Shown here piece by piece: positions 16,875 to 25,906 of a stretch of 64,000 nucleotides of DNA (positions are counted from its first letter, which is position 1; the number at the start of each line of letters is the position of its first letter). Below the pieces are notes generated by a model, which saw only the letters and a list, made by a program, of their open reading frames with translations, was not told where the DNA came from and searched no databases. This stretch comes from Brotaphodocola faecis (GTDB lineage: Bacteria > Bacillota > Clostridia > Lachnospirales > Lachnospiraceae). Where the stretch lies: contig NZ_JBBMFJ010000010.1 in NCBI RefSeq assembly GCF_040096075.1, positions 31,366 through 95,365 of the forward strand. Reading direction: 5' to 3'. A program made the translations under genes and the position numbers.

Positions 16875-18200
16875 ATGAATAAGCAGAATTTTGAACAACA
16901 GTTTACATCCATCAGCGACCAGATCTGGGAATTTGCAGAAACCCGTTACCAGGAGTTCCGCTCCAGCGCCCTGCAGGCTGATTTTCTGGAAAAAGAAGGG
17001 TTTACCGTAACCCGGAATCTCGGCGGCATTGCCACCGCGTTTTCTGCCAGTTTCGGTTCCGGTCATCCGGTCATCGGGCTTTTGGGAGAATTTGACGCAC
17101 TGCCCCGCATGAACCAGACAGCTGATGTTCCTGAAAAGCAGGCGGACCGCCCCAGTGCGGCAGGTCATGGCTGCGGCCACAATCTTCTGGGAACCGGCAC
17201 CATGGAGGCGGCCTGTCTCATCCGTGACTGGCTCCTGCAGACCCATTCAGAAGGAACCATAATCTACTTTGGCTGTCCGGCAGAGGAAGGCGGCGCCGGA
17301 AAAGCATTCTTAACCCGCTCCGGCTGCTTTGACGGCCTGGACTTTGCCCTGGCCTGGCACCCGGGTTCCAAAACCGGACTGATCAAAGAGGCTCTGGCCA
17401 ATGTCCGTGTCATCTTCGACTTTACCGGAAAAAGTGCCCACGCTGCCGCTCATCCGGAGCTTGGCCGCTCTGCGTTAGATGCCTGTGAGCTTATGAACGT
17501 GGGTGTGAACTACCTGCGGGAGCATGTAAAAAGTGATGCCCGCATGCATTACGCCTACTTAAATGACGGCGGTGACGCACCAAACATTGTCCCGGCTTCC
17601 GCCACCCTGCTCTATGCCCTGCGCGCCCCGGAAAGCGCTTATGTAGCTGAACTTTATGAGCGGGTAGGTGATGTGGCAAAGGGCGCTGCACTCATGACAG
17701 GAACTAAAGTTTCTTACCGGACCGTCAGTGCCTATGCGGATCTGCTGTCCGTTCCGGCTATGGAAAAACTGATGATGGAAGCCATGCAGAAGGCGGAAAA
17801 ACCAGAGTATACGGAGGCGGATTATGCGTATGCGGCTCAGTTTGCTGCTGATGAAAACTCCTCTTCCATCGACACCAACATTCTCCCTGCCGACCAGACC
17901 ATCAATCTTGGCAGCACCGATGTCGGCGATGTGAGCTGGCAGATTCCCACTGGACTCATCGGTGTGGCTACCGAAGCCACCGGCTGTGCTCTCCACACCT
18001 GGCAGATCGTTGCCCAGGGAAAGAGCCCTCTGGCCCATAAAGGGATGCACTACGCGGCGCGGATTCTGTTTGCGGCTGCAAAAAAGCTGTATGAAAGCCC
18101 TGAACTCTGTGAACAGATTCAGGAAAATTACCGGGCCGTGAAGGGGAAACGCAATTACCACTCCATGCTTCCCGACTCTGTAAAACCCGGGGATTTTTAA
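16875..18200 (+). CDS. M20-family amidohydrolase (AbgB-like)
   Basis: A 441-residue zinc-type amidohydrolase of the M20D group, closest in style to the aminobenzoyl-glutamate hydrolase subunit B. The metal ligands are in GHGCGHNLLGTGT (residues about 93-105), with the catalytic glutamates in CPAEEGGAGK and a histidine in LAWHPG; GKSAHAAAHPELGRSALDA is the dimerisation domain entry. It probably removes an acyl or aryl group from an amino acid in the cytoplasm. The ribosome site is GGGAGGA. The 16594-16874 gap upstream holds a TATGAT box near 16783 but no convincing -35. Confidence 0.85.
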   Translation: MNKQNFEQQFTSISDQIWEFAETRYQEFRSSALQADFLEKEGFTVTRNLGGIATAFSASFGSGHPVIGLLGEFDALPRMNQTADVPEKQADRPSAAGHGCGHNLLGTGTMEAACLIRDWLLQTHSEGTIIYFGCPAEEGGAGKAFLTRSGCFDGLDFALAWHPGSKTGLIKEALANVRVIFDFTGKSAHAAAHPELGRSALDACELMNVGVNYLREHVKSDARMHYAYLNDGGDAPNIVPASATLLYALRAPESAYVAELYERVGDVAKGAALMTGTKVSYRTVSAYADLLSVPAMEKLMMEAMQKAEKPEYTEADYAYAAQFAADENSSSIDTNILPADQTINLGSTDVGDVSWQIPTGLIGVATEATGCALHTWQIVAQGKSPLAHKGMHYAARILFAAAKKLYESPELCEQIQENYRAVKGKRNYHSMLPDSVKPGDF

Positions 18201-18209
18201 TCTAATTTT

Positions 18210-18236
18210 GTAACTGTGAGGGTACTGAACAGTTAC
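18210..18236. repeat. 27-bp interspersed palindromic repeat (copy 1, inverted)
   Basis: GTAACTG-N13-CAGTTAC, the reverse complement of the first 27 bases of the 22697-22829 element. It lies ten bases after the amidohydrolase stop. Confidence 0.85.
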
Positions 18237-18266
18237 GACTATTTTCAAATCCTCTGCCTGTAAACC

Positions 18267-18296
18267 TTGCACAACACTGACCGACTTTGTTATAAT
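18267..18296 (+). promoter_or_regulatory. glgP promoter
   Basis: -35 TTGCAC (18267-18272), 18-base spacer, -10 TATAAT (18291-18296), about 58 bases before the start codon at 18355. Confidence 0.75.
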
Positions 18297-18354
18297 ATAA
18301 ACAGTTTTTATTTCTGTGATTCATCACACTTCAGGGAAAGGAGTTTCTATTACT

Positions 18355-20625
18355 ATGAATCTGACAAAAGCAGTAAAAGAAAAATATAAAAAGCCGCTGG
18401 CTTCCTGCACCAACGAGGAGATTTATATCAGCCTGTTAGAGCAGGTAAAAGAACTGGCAAAAGAGAAAGAAACTGTTTCCGCCTCCAAAACCACCAGTAA
18501 GCGCAAGCTCTACTATATTTCCGCTGAGTTTCTGATTGGTAAGCTGCTCTCCAACAACCTCATCAACTTGGGTCTTTACGATGAAGTAAAAAAAGAACTG
18601 GCTGCCGCAGGCAAGAGCCTTGCCGAAATCGAGGAACTGGAGCCGGAGCCATCCCTTGGCAACGGCGGCCTGGGACGTCTGGCTGCCTGCTTTGTGGATT
18701 CCATCGCCACCCTGGGCTTAAACGGTGACGGTGTTGGCTTAAACTATCATTATGGTCTGTTCAAACAGGTTTTTGACAAGAAGCATCTCCAGCAGGAGAC
18801 CCCGAACCCATGGATTGAAAATGAAAGCTGGCTGACGAAAACTGAGACCAGCTATCAGGTTCCCTTCGGCGGGTTTACCGTAACTTCCCGTCTCTATGAC
18901 CTGGATGTGACCGGCTACGACAACCACTCCACCCGCCTGCGTCTGTTCGACCTGGAATCTGTAGATGAGAGCATCGTGAAAGACGGCATCGATTTTGACA
19001 AAACCGAAATTGAGAAGAACCTGACTCTGTTCCTCTACCCGGATGACTCCGATGACAAGGGACGTCTGCTGCGTGTGTACCAGCAGTATTTCATGGTCAG
19101 TAACGCCGCCCAGCTGATTCTGGACGAGTGCATCGCCCGCGGCTCCAACCTGCACGACCTGGCTGACTACGCTGCTGTTCAGATCAACGACACCCACCCG
19201 TCCATGGTAATCCCGGAGCTGATCCGTCTGCTGGGCCAGCACGGCATTTTGATGGATGAGGCGATTTCCATCGTATCCAAAGTGTGCGCTTACACAAATC
19301 ACACGATTCTGGCAGAGGCACTGGAGAAATGGCCGATTGCCTTCCTGAACAAGGCCGTTCCGCAGTTAATGCCGATCATCCGCGAGCTGGACAACCGCAT
19401 CCGCGCGACCGTAAAAGATGAGAGTACCTACATTATCCAGAACGGTCTGGTACACATGGCCCATATGGATATCCATTACGGCTACAGTGTCAACGGCGTG
19501 GCTTATCTGCACACCGAGATCTTAAAGAACACGGAGCTGAACAACTTCTACAAGCTTTACCCGGAGCGCTTCAACAACAAGACCAACGGCATCACCTTCC
19601 GCCGCTGGCTCATGGCATGCAATCCGGAGCTTTCCGCCCTCATCACCTCTCTCATCGGAGAAGGCTGGAAGAAAGATGCCATGGAGCTGGAGAAACTGGG
19701 GGCATCTATATCCGATCCGGCCGTGCTCACAAAGCTTCTGCATGTAAAAGCAGAAAAGAAAAACCAGCTTGTCTCTTATTTAAAAGAAACTCAGGGACTG
19801 GAGCTGAACCCGGATTCCATTTTCGACATTCAGGTAAAACGCCTGCACGAGTACAAACGCCAGCAGATGAACGCTCTCTACGTCATTCACAAATACCTGG
19901 AAATCAAGGCCGGAAAGATTCCGAAAAAGCCAATCACCGTACTGTTTGGCGCAAAAGCTGCCCCGGCTTACGTAATTGCGAAGGACATTATCCACTTAAT
20001 TTTATGTTTGCAGGAACTTATCAACAACGACCCGGAAGTAAGTCCACATCTGAACGTTTTTATGGTGGAAAACTACAATGTGACCCTGGCAGAAAAGCTG
20101 ATCCCAGCCTGTGATATCTCCGAGCAGATTTCCCTGGCTTCCAAGGAGGCATCCGGAACCGGCAACATGAAATTCATGTTAAACGGAGCCCTGACTCTGG
20201 GAACCATGGACGGTGCCAACGTAGAAATTGCCGAACCGGTTGGCAAAGACAACATCTTCACCTTCGGCGAGTCCTCCGAGACCGTCATTGCCCGCTACGA
20301 GCGTGGTGACTACAAGTCCAAAGACTGGTACGAGAAGGATAAAGACTTAAAAGCCGCTGTGGATTTCATTGTGGGAAAAGAAATGATGAAGATCGGCCAG
20401 AAAGAAAATCTGGAACGTCTCTACGCGGAACTGTTAAACAAAGACTGGTTCATGACCTTCCCGGACTTTGAAGATTATGTCAAGACCCGTGAAGAAGCCT
20501 ACGCGGCCTACACCAACCGTACCGAGTGGGCAAAAAAAATGCTGGTCAACATCAGCAAAGCCGGATTCTTCTCCTCCGACCGCACCATTGCGCAGTATAA
20601 TGAAGAGATCTGGAAACTTTCATAA
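18355..20625 (+). CDS. glgP: Glycogen/starch/alpha-glucan phosphorylase
   Basis: A 756-residue GT35 enzyme that releases glucose 1-phosphate from alpha-1,4-glucans. N-terminal YYISAEFLIGKLLSNNL and EPEPSLGNGGLGRLAACF are family motifs; the PLP lysine is in ASGTGNMKFMLNGALTLGT, with DGANVEI after it, near residue 605. It is somewhat shorter than the ~800-residue enzymes. I start at 18355 (MNLTKAVKEKY) since AAGGAG is well placed; the longer frame from 18316 overlaps the untranslated leader. It is a single-gene unit with its own promoter and terminator. Confidence 0.96.
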   Translation: MNLTKAVKEKYKKPLASCTNEEIYISLLEQVKELAKEKETVSASKTTSKRKLYYISAEFLIGKLLSNNLINLGLYDEVKKELAAAGKSLAEIEELEPEPSLGNGGLGRLAACFVDSIATLGLNGDGVGLNYHYGLFKQVFDKKHLQQETPNPWIENESWLTKTETSYQVPFGGFTVTSRLYDLDVTGYDNHSTRLRLFDLESVDESIVKDGIDFDKTEIEKNLTLFLYPDDSDDKGRLLRVYQQYFMVSNAAQLILDECIARGSNLHDLADYAAVQINDTHPSMVIPELIRLLGQHGILMDEAISIVSKVCAYTNHTILAEALEKWPIAFLNKAVPQLMPIIRELDNRIRATVKDESTYIIQNGLVHMAHMDIHYGYSVNGVAYLHTEILKNTELNNFYKLYPERFNNKTNGITFRRWLMACNPELSALITSLIGEGWKKDAMELEKLGASISDPAVLTKLLHVKAEKKNQLVSYLKETQGLELNPDSIFDIQVKRLHEYKRQQMNALYVIHKYLEIKAGKIPKKPITVLFGAKAAPAYVIAKDIIHLILCLQELINNDPEVSPHLNVFMVENYNVTLAEKLIPACDISEQISLASKEASGTGNMKFMLNGALTLGTMDGANVEIAEPVGKDNIFTFGESSETVIARYERGDYKSKDWYEKDKDLKAAVDFIVGKEMMKIGQKENLERLYAELLNKDWFMTFPDFEDYVKTREEAYAAYTNRTEWAKKMLVNISKAGFFSSDRTIAQYNEEIWKLS

Positions 20626-20650
20626 AAATACTATACTAAAAAAAACAAAT

Positions 20651-20685
20651 GAGGAGCCGCTGCTGTGGCTCCTCGGTTTTATTTT
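20651..20685 (+). terminator. glgP terminator
   Basis: Eight-base stem GAGGAGCC / GGCTCCTC with an 8-base loop, then GGTTTTATTTT. Its T-run overlaps the last codons of the convergent AlbA_2 gene. Confidence 0.88.
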
Positions 20686-22172
20686 ACAATCCACTTTCCC
20701 TTTTGTGATGTCCCAATACGTTCAATTTTTCCCTCTTCACGTAATTTACGGATTAAATATTTTAATGCATTCACATTCATGCCAAGTTCTCTGGCTATCA
20801 TCATCTGAGAAGATGTTGGTTTTTCCTTCATGATTGCCAAAACTGCCCTTATAGTATTATCCCTGCCTGAAATCATAGCAGTTGGGTGAATATCAGAACC
20901 ATAACTTGGGTGGTTGGGTGGAAGCTTGGGTGGTTGGGTGGAAGCTTGGGTAATTTGGGTGGCTTGGGTGGTCGATTGGGTGGTTTCTTCATTCATCAGC
21001 GCTTCATCCAACGGCACAATAATCCGAAATACGTCTCCTTCCACAAACTCCGGCTCTCTTCCCGAATAAAATTCACTATATTTAAACAGATTTCTCACAC
21101 CAGATCCAAGCTGGTCCGCATACCCGATATTCCGAAAAAATGACGCAATAATCGGATTCTTTGGATTTGGTTCGATATCATCCGGTGTCAGAACTGCCTG
21201 CTGTGAAGCACGATTTGCATTTTCTACATACATCCGGTCTTTTTCTATTACAAATTTTGCCTGATAGGAACTGGTATATTCCCGGTGAATCAGCGTATTG
21301 GCTATCATTTCTCGCGTAATGATATTTCTAAGACTCTTCCTCTGGTCCTCTTCCAAAAAGAAACGATCTGGCAGATGCTTCCGGCCAAATTCCATAAGCT
21401 GTTCATAACTCTCTACCAAGTTGGTTTTGATAATCTCCCGGTCATCATACCGATCGGTGTTTACTTTCCGAAGCAAAGCATCCGTCACATAGGCCGGTAC
21501 CACATCTGCAATTACATCATCTTTTCCCAAAAGCATAACTGCTGCCAAATTGTATCCCTTTGCTCCGGTGACACGGTCCACGCTATACAATCTTGTACTT
21601 TTTAGTACTTCCTCGTCTGACATACTGCTCCACGGGTGTGTCTGACCACTGTTATTCGCCGCCATGATCCGAAGTTTTGGCAACAGGTCCAGACGTAAAT
21701 CTTCCAGTCCCACATATGGAAAAATCTTCTTTTCTGTGTAAATCTCTTGCTTGCGGATATACAGCTGAGCAATCTGAGCTGTGGCCGTAACTTTCACGTC
21801 AGCATCATTTACACGATCATAGATTACTTTTTTGTAGCTGTGTACTTCCGCACTTGGAAGAATGTGTATATGAATGAGTTTCTTCCCTTCATAATCCAAA
21901 ATCTCAGGATTGAGGTAAATAGTCGGTGAAAACAAGGCAGGATTACTAATACAGCTAATAAAATTTTTTACCATATCTGGAGCCTGCTTTTCCGGCACGC
22001 CAGAAACGGTTCCGTCATCCAAAATCCCCAGGAATATATCTCCTCCAAAACGGTTTAAAAACGAGCATACTGTTTCGTATACATCACTTTCAATTCCATT
22101 TCCACATCTTTTGAATTCGACCGCAATGGTCTCGCCTATTTCCAATATGGTTTTTATAGTTCTTGTGTCCAT
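20679..22172 (-). CDS. AlbA_2 / HATPase_c_4 regulatory protein with winged-helix C-terminus
   Basis: A 497-residue protein. Residues about 5-120 are an AlbA_2 (Schlafen-like) domain (GETIAVEFKRC, ETVCSFLNRFGGDIFLGILD). The middle has an HATPase_c_4-like region (TREMIANTLIHREYTSSYQA, then GYADQLGSGVRN). A Thr/Gln/Pro-rich linker follows near residues 410-435, then a C-terminal winged helix (SSQMMIARELGMNVNALKYL). Such proteins are usually called ATP-binding or transcriptional regulators; the target is unknown. Start at 22172 has AAGGAGGCG. The linker DNA contains a 20-bp tandem duplication whose two copies are read in different frames. Loss of one copy would truncate the protein before the winged helix. 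Confidence 0.85.
   Translation of the reverse strand: MDTRTIKTILEIGETIAVEFKRCGNGIESDVYETVCSFLNRFGGDIFLGILDDGTVSGVPEKQAPDMVKNFISCISNPALFSPTIYLNPEILDYEGKKLIHIHILPSAEVHSYKKVIYDRVNDADVKVTATAQIAQLYIRKQEIYTEKKIFPYVGLEDLRLDLLPKLRIMAANNSGQTHPWSSMSDEEVLKSTRLYSVDRVTGAKGYNLAAVMLLGKDDVIADVVPAYVTDALLRKVNTDRYDDREIIKTNLVESYEQLMEFGRKHLPDRFFLEEDQRKSLRNIITREMIANTLIHREYTSSYQAKFVIEKDRMYVENANRASQQAVLTPDDIEPNPKNPIIASFFRNIGYADQLGSGVRNLFKYSEFYSGREPEFVEGDVFRIIVPLDEALMNEETTQSTTQATQITQASTQPPKLPPNHPSYGSDIHPTAMISGRDNTIRAVLAIMKEKPTSSQMMIARELGMNVNALKYLIRKLREEGKIERIGTSQKGKWIVK
20905..20944. repeat. 20-bp tandem duplication inside the AlbA_2 gene
   Basis: Two perfect copies of CTTGGGTGGTTGGGTGGAAG (20905-20924, 20925-20944) plus the first seven bases of a third, in a G-rich tract on the plus strand. 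Because 20 is not a multiple of 3, the copies encode different peptides (ASTQPPK and LPPNHPS). Confidence 0.95.
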
Positions 22173-22302
22173 TTCAGTCGCCTCCTTATCAAAACCCGAT
22201 TTTTCAATTGTTTCTTGTTTTTTAGTATAACACAGACCAATTTTTTTAGAAACAACAAAAGCCGAAAAGCAGTTTGAATCCACTTTCCGGCTTTTGTAAT
22301 TG

Positions 22303-22662
22303 CTATTTGATTTCCTCTACGGTATATCCTGCATCTTCAATAGCCTTTTTCAGCACCGCCTCATCCAGTTCACGGTCGAAGCTGACTACGGCTTTCTTGC
22401 CGTGCAGGCTGACCTTGGCGGATGCGCCGTCGATCTTGTTGATGGCTTCGGTAACTGCGTTCACGCAATGCTCGCAGTGCATGCCAGAGATCTTAACAGT
22501 TTTCTTTCCGATGACCGGATTCTCCAGCTTTTTCTCCTCCGGCGGAAGGCTTCCACCGCCGCCTCCGCAGCAGGCTCCCTCGCCTTTAAAATGCTTGATG
22601 GTGGATCTTACACCAAGAAGTACGAATACTGCAATGACTAAAAGTACAATGATGTCTGTCAT
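22303..22662 (-). CDS. Membrane-anchored heavy-metal-associated (HMA) protein
   Basis: A 119-residue protein with an N-terminal membrane segment (MTDIIVLLVIAVFVLLGV), a Cys/Gly-rich linker (GACCGGGGGS), and a C-terminal HMA domain with the metal site GMHCEHC near residue 61. It looks like a tethered copper chaperone of the CopZ type, and probably hands Cu+ to CopA, whose gene lies upstream on the same strand. It is separated from the small membrane protein gene by the 133-bp repeat element. The start has AAGGGAGCAATC in front. Copper as the metal is inferred from CsoR/CopA nearby. Confidence 0.85.
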   Translation of the reverse strand: MTDIIVLLVIAVFVLLGVRSTIKHFKGEGACCGGGGGSLPPEEKKLENPVIGKKTVKISGMHCEHCVNAVTEAINKIDGASAKVSLHGKKAVVSFDRELDEAVLKKAIEDAGYTVEEIK

Positions 22663-22696
22663 GACTGATTGCTCCCTTCTTTTTCTGTCTTTCCTT

Positions 22697-22829
22697 GTAA
22701 CTGTTCAGTACCCTCACAGTTACGGGCAAAAATCCATTGAAAATTGCCTTCGGCAATGGGATTTTTGCCTGCAAGCCCATGTTTTCATACGGTCAGCGCA
22801 GTGAATGCGCAGACCTACTGAACAGTTAC
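22697..22829. mobile_element. 133-bp MITE-like element with 14-bp terminal inverted repeats
   Basis: The ends GTAACTGTTCAGTA and TACTGAACAGTTAC are perfect inverted repeats. Inside is a long hairpin (GGCAAAAATCC...GGGATTTTTGCC) and a smaller one (ATTGCC-TTC-GGCAAT). It encodes nothing I can recognise. Its first 27 bases recur at 18210 and 46091. It is intergenic and probably non-autonomous. Confidence 0.75.
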
Positions 22830-22843
22830 CTTTCCTTCAATTT

Positions 22844-23038
22844 TTATTTTTCATCCGGCTTTTCTTTAGCTGTTTCTGCCATCGAAGCTGCCTGATGTTC
22901 TCTCTGGAACCGGCGGTCTCTCGCCTCATCCAATTTCTTTCTTACAAATTTTACCAAGAGATAAATGGATACGCCTACTATGTACAGGATAATGCAAAGA
23001 GCTACCATATATCCCATAGAATTCTGAGAATGTGACAT
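22844..23038 (-). CDS. Small single-pass membrane protein in the copper block
   Basis: A 64-residue protein: a short N-terminus (MSHSQNSMGYM), one hydrophobic helix (VALCIILYIVGVSIYLLVKF), then a highly charged C-terminal tail (RKKLDEARDRRFQREH). AAGGAG stands seven bases before the ATG at 23038, and the much longer open frame upstream overlaps nothing useful. It sits between copA and the HMA gene. I do not recognise a family; co-location suggests an accessory to copper export, which is only an inference. Confidence 0.65.
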   Translation of the reverse strand: MSHSQNSMGYMVALCIILYIVGVSIYLLVKFVRKKLDEARDRRFQREHQAASMAETAKEKPDEK

Positions 23039-23183
23039 TTTTTTCTCCTTCATACTCTTGTGGCTGCGTGGACATCTGCTATCCGATGCTGACACGCCAC
23101 AACTGCTTTTTTCTGCCGTAGCGGCCGGCCTGCGTCCCGCCAACACTGGCCCGGACACATCCAGCCGTCTGCAGACAACTTGT

Positions 23184-25739
23184 TTACTGTACGGATACGA
23201 CCTTGTAATCCTGTGCCTCAACGGCCTCTTTCAGAACGCTGTCCGCAACTTCCTTCTCCAGGGTTACAACTGCGGTTCCTTTCTCATGGCTTACCACTGC
23301 CTCGGTTACGCCATCGATGCCTTCCAGGGTTTTTTTCACTCTGGCCTCACAATGTCCGCACATCATTCCTTCGATTTTCATAGTCTTTGTCATAGCACTC
23401 TTCTCCTTTTTCTCTTTATGATCAACATGATTTCCATCATGTGGTCTGCTTTGTTTTTTCTTCTTGTCTTTGGATGCGTCATACATTTTAAACAGATTCA
23501 GACGCAGGGCATTGGTTACCACGCAGAAGCTGGAAAGGCTCATGGCTGCCGCGCCGAACATCGGATTTAACTTCAGTCCAAACAGCGGATACCAGATTCC
23601 GGCTGCTAACGGAATACCGATCACGTTATAGAAAAATGCCCAGAACAGGTTCTCATGGATGTTGCGAAGTGTTGCGCGGCTTAACCGGATGGCTGCCGGA
23701 ACATCGCTTAAACGGCTCTTCATCAGAACCACATCGGCTGCGTCAATGGCGATATCGGTTCCTGCGCCGATGGCAATGCCGATATCCGCACGGGTCAGGG
23801 CCGGAGCATCGTTGATGCCGTCACCGACCATAGCTACCTTGCCCTGCTCTTTCAGGGAACGAATCACGCTCTCTTTTCCTTCCGGAAGCACGCCTGCGAT
23901 GACCTCGTCCACACCAGCCTGAGCGCCAATGGCTTTCGCGGTGCGCTCGTTATCTCCAGTCAGCATCACTACGCGGATGCCCATGTTCTGCAGTTCTTTG
24001 ACGGCGCGCGGGCTGTCTTCCTTAATAACATCTGCCACCGCAACAATACCAAGCAGCTTTCCGTCACGGCTGAAGTACAGCGGGGTCTTGCCTGCTTCCG
24101 CAAGCTGTTCTGCTTTCATGCGAATCTCATCTGCTACCGCAGCAACGCTGCTGATAAAGTTCGCGTTTCCGCCGCAGAGCTCGCTGCCCTCGTAAATGCC
24201 GGAAAGTCCGTTACCCGGAAGTGCCGCAAAGTCATCCACCTCACCGGCGGTAATGCCGTCTGCCTGGGCGCGCTCGTTGATGGCGCGGGCCAGCGGATGC
24301 TCACTCTTTTTCTCCAGGGTGTAGGCCAGTACCAGAAGTTCCCGCTCACTCTTTGCTTCCGCAAGGATGATATCGGTTACCTTCGGCTCACCGCTGGTGA
24401 TGGTACCGGTCTTATCCAGTGCCACAATATCCATCTTGCCGGCCTCCTCTAAGGAAACCGCGGTCTTAAACATAATTCCGTGCTTTGCGCCCATGCCGTT
24501 GCCCACCATAATGGCAACCGGAGTTGCCAGGCCCAGTGCGCACGGACAGCTGATGACCAGAACAGAAATACCCCTTGCCAGCGCAAAACCAACGCTCTGG
24601 CCTGCCAGCAGCCATACAATCGTTGTGATGACCGCAATGGTGATAACCGTCGGAACAAATACGCCAGATACCTTATCGGCTACTTTCGCGATTGGTGCCT
24701 TGGTAGCAGCCGCATCGCTGACCATCTGGATGATCTGGGACAGGGTTGTATCTTCTCCAACTCTGGTGGCCTCGCAGCGGATGAAGCCGGACTGGTTCAC
24801 CGTTGCGGCAGAAACGCTGTCGCCCACAGTCTTATCCACCGGAATGCTCTCACCGGTGAGGGCCGCCTCGTTCACGGCACTGCTTCCTTCTAATACCACG
24901 CCATCCACCGGGATATTTTCACCCGGGCGGACCACGAATACATCACCTTTCTGTACCTGCTCGATGCCAACGGTCACTTCTTCGCCGTCACGCACCACAA
25001 CCGCAGTCTTCGGAGCCAGCTTCATGAGGCTCTTTAACGCGTCGGTAGTCTTTCCTTTGGAGCGCGCCTCCAGCATCTTGCCCACCGTGATGAGGGTCAG
25101 GATCATGGCTGCGGACTCAAAGTAAAACTCATGCATGTAGCTCATAACGGCATCCGCATTGCCCTTTACCTGAGCATCGGTCATGGCAAACAGCGCGTAG
25201 GTGCTGTAAACAAATGCCGCCATGGAACCAAGGGCTACCAGAGTATCCATGTTCGGAGCTTTGTGCCACAGACTCTTAAAGCCGCTGATAAAGAATTTCT
25301 GGTTGATGACCATAACAATAGCCGTTAAGATCAGCTGGATCAGGCCCATGGCTACGTGATTTCCGTCAAAGAATGCCGGAAGCGGCCAACCCCACATCAT
25401 ATGTCCCATGGAAAAATACATGAGAATGATCAAAAATCCAATGGAATACCAGAGTCTGCGCTTTAAGACCGGAGTCTCATGGTCCTTTAACGCTTCCTCC
25501 GCATCCAGGGACTGTGCCTGCACACTGCCCTCTTTTCCTGCGCCCTTTACGGACGCGCCATATCCGGCATCCTGCACTGCCTTAATGATATCAGCCGCCG
25601 CTGCCGTGCCCTCCACGCCCATGGAATTAGTCAGCAGGCTGACTGAGCAGGATGTGACGCCCGGCACCTTGGAAACCGCTTTTTCCACGCGGCTGCTGCA
25701 GGCCGCGCAGCTCATGCCGGTAACTGTATACTGTTCCAT
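23184..25739 (-). CDS. copA: Copper-exporting P1B-type ATPase with N- and C-terminal HMA domains
   Basis: An 851-residue Cu+ ATPase. N-terminal HMA: GMSCAACSSRVEKA (residues about 8-21). Then come eight membrane segments with the CPC ion motif in SCPCALGLATPVA, phosphorylation site DKTGTITSGEP, actuator TGES, and hinge GDGINDAPAL. After a Lys/His-rich linker (KDKKKKQSRPHDG) there is a second HMA at the C-terminus (GMMCGHCEARVKK), which looks like a CopZ chaperone fused to the pump. The start at 25739 follows AAAGGAGG; the upstream frame to 25904 runs close to csoR. It is in an operon with csoR and pumps Cu+ out of the cytoplasm. Confidence 0.96.
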   Translation of the reverse strand: MEQYTVTGMSCAACSSRVEKAVSKVPGVTSCSVSLLTNSMGVEGTAAAADIIKAVQDAGYGASVKGAGKEGSVQAQSLDAEEALKDHETPVLKRRLWYSIGFLIILMYFSMGHMMWGWPLPAFFDGNHVAMGLIQLILTAIVMVINQKFFISGFKSLWHKAPNMDTLVALGSMAAFVYSTYALFAMTDAQVKGNADAVMSYMHEFYFESAAMILTLITVGKMLEARSKGKTTDALKSLMKLAPKTAVVVRDGEEVTVGIEQVQKGDVFVVRPGENIPVDGVVLEGSSAVNEAALTGESIPVDKTVGDSVSAATVNQSGFIRCEATRVGEDTTLSQIIQMVSDAAATKAPIAKVADKVSGVFVPTVITIAVITTIVWLLAGQSVGFALARGISVLVISCPCALGLATPVAIMVGNGMGAKHGIMFKTAVSLEEAGKMDIVALDKTGTITSGEPKVTDIILAEAKSERELLVLAYTLEKKSEHPLARAINERAQADGITAGEVDDFAALPGNGLSGIYEGSELCGGNANFISSVAAVADEIRMKAEQLAEAGKTPLYFSRDGKLLGIVAVADVIKEDSPRAVKELQNMGIRVVMLTGDNERTAKAIGAQAGVDEVIAGVLPEGKESVIRSLKEQGKVAMVGDGINDAPALTRADIGIAIGAGTDIAIDAADVVLMKSRLSDVPAAIRLSRATLRNIHENLFWAFFYNVIGIPLAAGIWYPLFGLKLNPMFGAAAMSLSSFCVVTNALRLNLFKMYDASKDKKKKQSRPHDGNHVDHKEKKEKSAMTKTMKIEGMMCGHCEARVKKTLEGIDGVTEAVVSHEKGTAVVTLEKEVADSVLKEAVEAQDYKVVSVQ

Positions 25740-25906
25740 CTTGTTGTCGTTTCCTCCTTTTTCGATTCCCCCTGCAACTGCTTCTTCCCAATTGCATTCT
25801 TCTTTACCATGCCCGGAATACTGCTTTCTTATCCGCCGCCCATAGCTTCGAAATCTCTCCTCACTACCACTTGCTTTCTGTGTCATGGCAGCAAAGGTTC
25901 TCACCT

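Noticed and set aside
20902..20990. G-rich tract as a telomere-like or CRISPR-type repeat
   Set aside because: It lies inside a coding region and encodes a Thr/Gln/Pro linker; the copies are a simple tandem duplication.
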